From an uncultured Prevotellaceae bacterium (lineage in GTDB: Bacteria; Bacteroidota; Bacteroidia; Bacteroidales; Bacteroidaceae): a stretch of 7,848 bases of DNA. The position numbers and the translations under genes are program-made. The notes under the pieces are model-generated. The model was not told the DNA's origin. It saw nothing but the letters and a program-made list of their open reading frames with translations, and did no database searches. The stretch lies in assembly GCA_945827465.1 (NCBI GenBank), contig CALZOH010000155.1, positions 1 through 7,848 of the forward strand, in the 5' to 3' direction. Below are positions 1 through 5,345 of this stretch, one piece after another. How positions within the stretch are numbered: the stretch's first letter is position 1; the number at the start of each line of letters is the position of its first letter.

Positions 1-120
1 AAGGTGAAAGGCGGCCCATACATCAACTCTCGGAAGGCATGACCTCTTCCGATAGTTGTTGTATGGGTTCTCAACGACGCAAAGGCGTTAAAAACTAAAT
101 CCAAGTGATCAACCTCCGTT
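1..120. other. Non-coding left flank
   Basis: No supportable gene was found here. Besides the long inverted repeat there is a small dyad, ACGC-AAAG-GCGT, near 79-90. Short open frames touch the left edge on both strands (for example one starting at the ATG at 23-21 on the minus strand), but they are too short to judge and may be chance. Confidence 0.5.
15..67. repeat. 22-bp near-perfect inverted repeat (long hairpin)
   Basis: The arms at 15-36 and 46-67 pair at 20 of 22 positions around a 9-nt loop (37-45). The only mismatches are T23/T59 and C29/T53. The structure lies 54 nt beyond the stop codon of the minus-strand SGNH gene, so it could form at the 3' end of that operon's mRNA and act as a terminator or stabiliser. 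No T-tract directly follows the stem on either strand, so it is not a classical intrinsic terminator. It could also belong to a dispersed palindromic repeat or to a feature cut by the window edge. The pairing is seen directly; the role is open. Confidence 0.7.
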
Positions 121-1086
121 TCAAGAAGCCGGTCCGGAGCTATTCAGAGACTCTTCAGCCTCAGTTTGTTGCTCCCACCAAAGTTTCAGGTCGTGAGCAA
201 AGCGCGAAGAGTAGAGGCGCGCACCACGGTCCCACAAGTGACCGTGATCACGGAAATAATCCGGATGGTCGTGAAAGAGTCCTGCGGTATGATAGTCGAA
301 GAAAGGAATGCCGTGACGGCGCGCCACATCCTTGAGAGGGTCATACAGCGAGGGAGAAGCCTTCGTGTAACTGGGCGAAACAACAAAGAAAACCCGGATA
401 CCCCGCTGTTGGCATTGAGAAATGAACTTTTCAAGATACTTTACCTTCAATGTATCCACACAGAGCACGTCGGAACCCTCCCTTCCGAGTTGTGCAGGGA
501 AAATGGGAGGCGGCGGACCGGGCAGATAGCCTCGGTCGACATGAGCCTGACGATTGACGAGCAGTCCGGCAAGGTTTGACACGGCCTTAGAATTGTAACG
601 GTAGAGATGCGAAATCTGATAGTACCAATAAGTACCGGCTTCGTGAAACACTTCATCGGCTTCTTTGCTGCGACCGATATAAGGCGCGAAGAAACCCATC
701 GTATTGAAGCTGGAAGGATTCACCATATAATCGTTGGGCAAGACATCAAGTCCCACCAATTGGGGTGAATGATGACGCAACAGTTGCTGCAGGAGGAAAT
801 AATGGGCAAAAATGCAGCCCGAAGCGTCTACTCCGCCGTTATAGACAGTTAAAGGAAGCGAGTCAGCGAGTATGGAAGGCACATAATGACTGTTACAACG
901 CGAAGTACCCATCATGACGAACTCAGCATCAACTGAATCGGCCATCATCCGGATTTTCGGTCCTGAAACATCGTGAGTATGCTGATTAACCCACCACATC
1001 ACACGCGCACCAACACGGTCAAGAACGAACAGCATAGCCCCCACCGAGAGGAGACTGACAAGAAATCGAAACACGTCTTTCTTCAT
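121..1086 (-). CDS. SGNH-hydrolase-like membrane-anchored acyl-transfer partner of MBOAT
   Basis: Predicted 321-residue protein with an N-terminal membrane anchor (about residues 6-23), so the rest probably faces the periplasm. It resembles the AlgJ/AlgX/DltD-like SGNH proteins that accompany MBOAT acyltransferases and help acylate glycans. Visible motifs are GTSR at 60-63 with candidate nucleophile Ser62, an Asn-Gly-Gly at 83-85, and a C-terminal DHGHLWDRGA at 280-289 offering the Asp280/His283 pair. Block I reads GTS rather than the classical GDS, and Trp285 stands where many relatives have Asn. A proline run lies at 191-194. The chosen start is the ATG at 1086; a TTG three codons upstream (1095) is open but less likely. 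The gene starts 12 bp after the MBOAT stop, so the two are almost certainly cotranscribed. The fold family is fairly secure; the acceptor glycan and the acyl group are unknown. Confidence 0.8.
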   Translation of the reverse strand: MKKDVFRFLVSLLSVGAMLFVLDRVGARVMWWVNQHTHDVSGPKIRMMADSVDAEFVMMGTSRCNSHYVPSILADSLPLTVYNGGVDASGCIFAHYFLLQQLLRHHSPQLVGLDVLPNDYMVNPSSFNTMGFFAPYIGRSKEADEVFHEAGTYWYYQISHLYRYNSKAVSNLAGLLVNRQAHVDRGYLPGPPPPIFPAQLGREGSDVLCVDTLKVKYLEKFISQCQQRGIRVFFVVSPSYTKASPSLYDPLKDVARRHGIPFFDYHTAGLFHDHPDYFRDHGHLWDRGARLYSSRFAHDLKLWWEQQTEAEESLNSSGPAS

Positions 1087-1098
1087 GGCTTGCAAATA

Positions 1099-2493
1099 TT
1101 AGAATTGGAAATAAATGAATTGGTCACCATTCAACACACCGAACAAAAGCAAATAGGCGCACATCATTGCCATGCGCACATGCTCAGTCAAACGGGTTCG
1201 TTGGGCAGTCTTTCCCCGTTCATCACGCCACTCCTTGCCAAATAATATCAAAAGTGCCACTGCAGCAGCCATCCAGTCGGCCAGATTGAGCTTGGGCCAA
1301 CCCGGGCGAAGGCAAATGCCGGTGAGCACAGTCATGGCGTCGCTCACACTATCGGCCCGAAAAAATACCCAGGCAGCGCTCACCCAAAAGAAAGTGATGA
1401 AAACATGCAACAAGCGACGCATGCCCTGGAAGGAAGCACGCCCCAAGCCCAACATCTTTTCAATGCACTGCATCAAACCGTGTAAAGTGCCCCAGACAAT
1501 GAACGTCCAATTGGCACCATGCCATATTCCACTGATCATCATCGTCATCATCACATTAAAATAACCCCTCGGACGCGACACGCGGTTGCCGCCAAGCGGA
1601 ATGTAGACATAATCCTTGAACCAGGAAGAGAGCGATATGTGCCAACGACGCCAAAACTCGCTCACCGTAGCGGCAAAATAGGGACGACGGAAGTTTTCCA
1701 TCAGACGGAAACCCATCACTCGCGCCGCACCGATAGCTGTGAGGGAGTAGCCGGCAAAATCGCCATAAATCTGGAAAGGAAACAACAGCGAGGCAATGAG
1801 ATAAGACGTACCATTATGATACTCCAGATTGTTATAGATGGCATCCACATAGATACCGCAACGATCGGCCAGTGCCAGTTTGAGGAAATAACCCCACAAC
1901 ATCCACTTCAGACCCGTCATGGCATCGTCGTAACTGAAAGAATGCCACTTCTTGAATTGCGGTAAAAGATGAGATGAACGCTCAATAGGGCCTGCCACCA
2001 ACTGCGGAAAGAAAGATATAAAGAGCGCATAAGTAATCAGATTGCGCTCAGCCGAAATGTGGCCGCGATAAACATCGAAGGAATAGCCCAAAGCCTGAAA
2101 TGTATAAAAAGAAATGCCTACAGGCAACAGCCAGGGGAATTCGGGCATACCAAGATCTATTCCCCAATGGCAGAAAAGCGCCGTCACATTGTCGGCCACA
2201 AACTGATAATATTTAAACAAAAACAAAATGGAGAGATTGAGCACAATACTCAACGTGAGCCAAAGTCGCCGCCTGACAGACTGCAACTCAGACTTCGCCA
2301 TGAGCAATGCTGCAAAATAAGTGATGAGCGTACTCGTCAGCAGCAACAAGGCATAAACGGGCTGCCAATTCATATAGAAGTAATAACTGGCCAACAATAA
2401 AAATACATTGCGGCTCCCCACACTGCGCCAACAGAAAAACAAGGCGCAAACCACCGGAAAAAATAAGAGGAAATGAACGGAGTTAAACAACAT
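1099..2493 (-). CDS. MBOAT family O-acyltransferase (AlgI/DltB-like)
   Basis: A 464-residue polytopic membrane protein of the usual AlgI-like length. In this family the protein takes an acyl group, normally acetyl, from a cytoplasmic donor and passes it across the membrane to a glycan, often through an SGNH partner. Seen here: an N-terminal LFNSVHFLLFFP start, AGPIERSSHLLPQF at 167-180, the family block EFWRRWHISLSSWFKDY at 279-295, PLGGNR at 299-304, and the catalytic-type GIWHGANWTFIVWG at 322-335, with His325 as the expected active-site histidine. Repeated hydrophobic segments run from residue 5 to the end, including ones near 80-100, 155-170, 310-340, 360-378 and 440-455. The start is the ATG at 2493; no Shine-Dalgarno is seen, as is normal for Bacteroidota. 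No polysaccharide-synthesis gene is adjacent within the window, so the substrate cannot be inferred. The family call is very secure. Confidence 0.96.
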   Translation of the reverse strand: MLFNSVHFLLFFPVVCALFFCWRSVGSRNVFLLLASYYFYMNWQPVYALLLLTSTLITYFAALLMAKSELQSVRRRLWLTLSIVLNLSILFLFKYYQFVADNVTALFCHWGIDLGMPEFPWLLPVGISFYTFQALGYSFDVYRGHISAERNLITYALFISFFPQLVAGPIERSSHLLPQFKKWHSFSYDDAMTGLKWMLWGYFLKLALADRCGIYVDAIYNNLEYHNGTSYLIASLLFPFQIYGDFAGYSLTAIGAARVMGFRLMENFRRPYFAATVSEFWRRWHISLSSWFKDYVYIPLGGNRVSRPRGYFNVMMTMMISGIWHGANWTFIVWGTLHGLMQCIEKMLGLGRASFQGMRRLLHVFITFFWVSAAWVFFRADSVSDAMTVLTGICLRPGWPKLNLADWMAAAVALLILFGKEWRDERGKTAQRTRLTEHVRMAMMCAYLLLFGVLNGDQFIYFQF

Positions 2494-2588
2494 AGTTCTG
2501 ACTTGAAAGATTCAACAACCGGACACGTCCTTGAAACGGTCTCAAACACTCACAATGCCCTAAACAGGCAACATAAAAACCACTCAAC

Positions 2589-2612
2589 CTGCTCTTGAGA
2601 CTCAAGATGCAG
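2589..2612. repeat. Compact dyad symmetry, possible operator
   Basis: A perfect odd dyad TCTTGAG-A-CTCAAGA occupies 2593-2607. It is extended by CTGC (2589-2592) and GCAG (2609-2612), with T2608 as the only unpaired base. The one-base centre makes an RNA hairpin awkward and favours reading it as a DNA site for a dimeric regulator. It lies about 100 bp upstream of the MBOAT start. The symmetry is seen; binding is inferred. Confidence 0.4.
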
Positions 2613-2842
2613 CCTTGTGCAGGTACTCTTTGTAATGTACACATCATTCGGTTACCGATTACCAAAACGTCCTGCGGCTTCCTTACAGAACTCTACAAAA
2701 TAATAAATGTTTGAACCAACAGAAAGACGTGGGAGCCGAACGAGTTGATGCTCTGCATATCGAGGCCCTGAGACTGCCCACCACTTCAGAACATACAACC
2801 ATCGAACCCCCACGCCCAATAATATGAGAGATATACAGGCTA

Positions 2843-2877
2843 AGTAGTTTTCGACCGGAAATGACCGAAAAACTACT
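2843..2877. repeat. Inverted repeat / hairpin
   Basis: AGTAGTTTTCG at 2843-2853 pairs with CGAAAAACTACT at 2866-2877, giving 11 bp with a single bulged A and a 12-nt loop. No T-tract follows on either strand, so a terminator role is unlikely. It would lie inside the 5' leader of the MBOAT operon if transcription starts at the candidate promoter near 3100. Confidence 0.4.
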
Positions 2878-3099
2878 ATGACCTGTACCCACGTCAATAA
2901 AAGCGTGGCATCTACAGTTGCTTGCCCGTGAAGTGATTGAAATTTCTCAGGTTTCGATACGCACGAGACACGCGCTAAGTAAACGCCTTTCCAAAAAATC
3001 TTCTCTATATTCTTCCCTCAGGAAGACAAGCCAAGAACCATTTGCCGCATTTCTATCCGAAGACAGAGCCGACTTCACAGCACTGGAATGAAGACGGTG

Positions 3100-3133
3100 C
3101 AAAATTAAGGAAAATTTGCGGGAAAACTCTCAA
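3100..3133 (-). promoter_or_regulatory. Candidate minus-strand promoter for the MBOAT operon
   Basis: Read on the minus strand, TAATTTTG (3107 to 3100) fits the Bacteroidota -7 element TAnnTTTG and is followed by CA, as is common. A TTG at 3133-3131 lies 23 nt upstream, slightly far for the -33 element. This was the only full -7 match I found on this strand in the intergenic region. If used, it leaves a leader of roughly 600 nt before the MBOAT start. The spacing and distance make this tentative. Confidence 0.3.
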
Positions 3134-3225
3134 TCAACAACATAGAATCACCACTATGCAACTGCAACAAGACGCTTTCGGAAGGAACAGCAAAAAGGAC
3201 TATTTGGAAAATCGGCAAAGCGAAG

Positions 3226-3258
3226 TTGGGGCTATCTGCATGAAAAATCGTAACTTTG
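3226..3258 (+). promoter_or_regulatory. Bacteroidota-type promoter for the FadL-like gene
   Basis: TTGGGG beginning at 3226 and TAACTTTG at 3251-3258 match the Bacteroidota -33 TTG and -7 TAnnTTTG elements, with 22 nt between TTG and TA. Transcription should begin around 3263-3267, leaving a leader of about 20 nt before the ATG at 3286. This position also excludes the in-frame TTG at 3256 as a start, because it sits inside the -7 element. Confidence 0.75.
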
Positions 3259-3285
3259 CATCTCTTAATTTTTAAGACATTAAGA

Positions 3286-4797
3286 ATGATCAGACGATTT
3301 TGGCTTGTAGTTATGCTGATTGCATGTAGCTACACAACGACTTTAGCAGGAGGTATCCTGACCAATACCAACCAGAACATCGCATTTAACCGAAACTTTG
3401 CCCGCAATGCCACTCTTGAACTGGATGGCGCCTATTCTAATCCTGCTGGATTGGCTTGGCTGGGTGACGGACTGCACTTTTCTTTCAACATTCAGAGTGC
3501 TTTCCAAAACCGTACCATCGATGCACAGTTTATCCCCTTCTGCGGTAATGCCAATTACCCGGCTGACGCCAATGGTGTACGCCGATTCAAGGGAAGTGCA
3601 GCAGCTCCTTTCATCCCATCACTTCAAGCAGCCTACCAGATAGGCGATTTTACGCTGTCAGCGAACTTTGCCATTTCAGGCGGTGGTGGTAAATGTACCT
3701 TCAACCAGGGGTTGCCTTCGTTTGAAAGTGCCGTTTCGATGATACCGGCTCTGCTTGCCCAACAAGGATTGGACTGCAACGCCTATTCTCTGAATAGCTA
3801 TATGTACGGAAGACAGTATATCTATGGTCTGCAAGCCGGACTGACTTGGAAGGCCATCAAGTTTGATGAAGAAAAAGCGCTTTCGTTCTATGCTGGAGCC
3901 CGCATGAACTATGTATCGAATAAATACACGGGCTATTTGCGCAACATCAGCGCACAAATCAATGGAAACATGGTGGAGTTGAATCCTTTCTTTTCCTACA
4001 ATGCACAAGAAGCCAAAAGAATGGCTTCCGAATGCGAGTTAGCGGCCCAACAAGCCGAACTGGCCGGCAATGCGGCCTTGGCCGAACAATATCGCACTGC
4101 TGCCGGACAGGCTGCAGCCAAAGCTGCCGGTTTTGAAACGTATGCCAGCGCTACTGCCGACAAGGAACTCTACTGCACCCAGTCGGGATGGGGCCTCACG
4201 CCTATCCTTGGCGCTGACTTCCGTTGGGGAAAACTCAATGTGGGCACCCGTTTGGAGTTCAACACGCATTTGAACATTGAAAACGACACCCGAATCAACA
4301 CTACCGGCATCAAGGACTTCGACCACGGCGTCAACACTCCCAGTGACTTGCCCGGTATTTTCTCTTTGGGCGCTCAGTATGATGTTTGCTCCCACCTCAG
4401 AGTGATGGCCGGATACCATTACTATTTTGACAAGAATGCCGGTATGACCAACAACAAGCAGGAAACCCTCAAACACAACACCAATGAATGGCTCTTCGGT
4501 GTGGAGGTACCCGTTTGCGACCGTCTGCTGGTCAGCGCCGGAGGTCAAATCACCAACTACGGTTGTTCTGACGCTTTCCAGAGCGACATCAGCTTTTCAT
4601 GCGACAGTTATTCATTGGGATTCGGTGCTAAAATCAATGTAGCCCCCAAGGTTGACATCAATGTGGCTTACTTCTGGACCACTTATTCGAGCTACAACCG
4701 CTCAATGGACCACTACAACGGCACTCCCCTGCCCGGCAGCGAGAGCTTCGACCGCACCAACAAGGTGTTTGGAGCCGGTGTCAATTTCAGTTTCTAA
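3286..4797 (+). CDS. FadL/OmpP1-like outer-membrane transport protein
   Basis: A 503-residue exported beta-barrel of the FadL/OmpP1 (Toluene_X) type, a family that lets hydrophobic molecules across the outer membrane. A signal peptide occupies about residues 1-21 (two Arg, then a hydrophobic run ending TLAGG). The mature N-terminus carries the family-like SNPAGL motif at 51-56. Alternating amphipathic strands continue to a C-terminal Phe (VNFSF), as expected for BAM-dependent barrels. An Ala/Glu/Gln-rich, probably helical insert lies at about 239-292. The mature part has nine Cys residues, many for a porin. The pre-sequence also contains LIAC at 11-14, a lipobox-like match that may be fortuitous. 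The ATG at 3286 is chosen over the upstream TTG at 3256, which lies in the promoter. No terminator is seen before the next gene 36 bp downstream. The substrate is unknown. Confidence 0.88.
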   Translation: MIRRFWLVVMLIACSYTTTLAGGILTNTNQNIAFNRNFARNATLELDGAYSNPAGLAWLGDGLHFSFNIQSAFQNRTIDAQFIPFCGNANYPADANGVRRFKGSAAAPFIPSLQAAYQIGDFTLSANFAISGGGGKCTFNQGLPSFESAVSMIPALLAQQGLDCNAYSLNSYMYGRQYIYGLQAGLTWKAIKFDEEKALSFYAGARMNYVSNKYTGYLRNISAQINGNMVELNPFFSYNAQEAKRMASECELAAQQAELAGNAALAEQYRTAAGQAAAKAAGFETYASATADKELYCTQSGWGLTPILGADFRWGKLNVGTRLEFNTHLNIENDTRINTTGIKDFDHGVNTPSDLPGIFSLGAQYDVCSHLRVMAGYHYYFDKNAGMTNNKQETLKHNTNEWLFGVEVPVCDRLLVSAGGQITNYGCSDAFQSDISFSCDSYSLGFGAKINVAPKVDINVAYFWTTYSSYNRSMDHYNGTPLPGSESFDRTNKVFGAGVNFSF

Positions 4798-4833
4798 GAG
4801 ACCTTTACCTTCCCATTATTTTTAAAGACAAAT

Positions 4834-5178
4834 ATGCAGAATAGAAGAGTGAGAAATTTCATGCGGATTTTTCTTCCGCTTCTATTCATTGCCTATATCG
4901 GCTGCAACACCTTCTTTATCCACACCCACGAGGTGGAGGGTGTCATCATTGCTCACTCCCACCCGGGCGCAGCCGGCCATACCCACCAAGGGGAATCTTT
5001 GGGCACCATCTTCTGTCTGACGCATTTCTTTGCGCTCGACAAGGTGGTGCCCGAATTTTCGCTCTCATCACAGAACACAAGTTATATTCTGCTCGACGCT
5101 CCTACCTATTTGGAGCACCATCTTATCGTTGCGGGCAGAATACACGGATTGCGCGCACCGCCCGCAGTAGCTGCCTGA
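4834..5178 (+). CDS. Small histidine-rich membrane-anchored protein, putative metal binding
   Basis: A 114-residue protein I cannot assign to a named family. Residues 1-9 are basic, a hydrophobic segment follows at about 10-28, and the rest probably lies outside the cytoplasm. Right after the membrane segment come HTH (30-32), HSH (41-43) and HTH (49-51); further His residues are at 64, 95, 96 and 104. Such clusters suggest binding of Zn, Cu, Ni or Co. The C-terminus ends LRAPPAVAA, reminiscent of the R-(A/G)-PP tail in DUF2946-type small His-containing proteins, though this is from memory and unproven. Cys24 follows YIG, a poor lipobox. The start is the ATG at 4834; an in-frame ATG at 4861 would remove only the basic leader. 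It sits between an outer-membrane porin and a TonB receptor, which suggests a periplasmic role in sensing, buffering or handing over a metal substrate of the receptor. Confidence 0.8.
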   Translation: MQNRRVRNFMRIFLPLLFIAYIGCNTFFIHTHEVEGVIIAHSHPGAAGHTHQGESLGTIFCLTHFFALDKVVPEFSLSSQNTSYILLDAPTYLEHHLIVAGRIHGLRAPPAVAA

Positions 5179-5345
5179 TCGTTCAGCAGTAATCGATTTC
5201 CACCCAAAGCAATCTTTCGGTTTATTTCGGTAAGTGACGACTTGCCGAAACAGTTGTCATTCTGCCGGATGTCAGGCCGCCACACGAGCCTGCACTCAAA
5301 TGAGACTTACACGACAACGTAAATTTTAGCAATCCGACCAACAAC
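5179..5345 (+). promoter_or_regulatory. Structured intergenic leader before the TonB receptor gene
   Basis: This 167-nt gap contains an imperfect palindrome at 5225-5250: TTTCGGTAAGT pairs with ACTTGCCGAAA around a GACG loop, 11 bp including one T-G wobble. A second hairpin follows, CAGGC (5273-5277) with GCCTG (5288-5292), then a small CTCA-AA-TGAG dyad (5295-5304). No T-tract follows the first stem, so it is not a simple terminator. TAAATTTT at 5329 is one base off the Bacteroidota -7 element but lacks a TTG at the right distance. The region could be an operator, a cis-acting RNA or a processing site. No known riboswitch was recognised; the GTCAGG/CCTGC words do not have the spacing of a cobalamin-riboswitch B12 box. 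Confidence 0.45.

Larger units (their letters stand above)
2494..3225. other. Long divergent intergenic region
   Basis: About 730 bp between the divergently transcribed MBOAT operon and the FadL-like gene. Short open frames occur on both strands, for example 2652-2897 minus (TTG start) and 3042-3275 plus. They lack family motifs or good starts, and one runs across the promoter, so I do not call them genes. The region holds a compact dyad at 2589-2612, a hairpin at 2843-2877, a small stem-loop at 3011-3026 (TCTTCC-ctca-GGAAGA), and a possible minus-strand promoter near 3100-3133. No tRNA or known riboswitch was recognised. A small RNA or a long 5' leader for the MBOAT operon would fit, but neither is shown. 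Confidence 0.5.

Noticed and set aside
2848..2871. Shared TTTCG...CGAAA arms between the hairpin at 2843-2877 and the palindrome at 5225-5250, as if one regulator bound both
   Set aside because: The spacing between arms differs (12 versus 16 nt) and the inner sequences do not match; five-base A/T-rich arms recur easily by chance.
2652..2897. 81-codon minus-strand open frame in the intergenic region with a hydrophobic stretch
   Set aside because: It needs a TTG start, has no promoter or family signal nearby, and a competing frame of similar length overlaps it. Kept as a non-coding call, with low certainty.
3042..3275. 77-codon plus-strand open frame before the FadL-like gene
   Set aside because: It runs through the promoter of the downstream gene and its translation has no recognisable features.
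3256..3285. In-frame TTG as an upstream start for the FadL-like gene
   Set aside because: The TTG lies within the TAACTTTG -7 element, so the mRNA should begin after it. The ATG at 3286 gives a normal signal peptide.
4039..4548. 169-codon minus-strand open frame inside the FadL-like gene
   Set aside because: No recognisable motifs and a secure gene on the other strand; an antisense shadow.
5271..5293. Possible cobalamin riboswitch B12 box before the TonB receptor gene
   Set aside because: GTCAGG and CCTGC words are present but about 12 nt apart rather than about 3, and the other conserved riboswitch parts are missing in the 167-nt gap.
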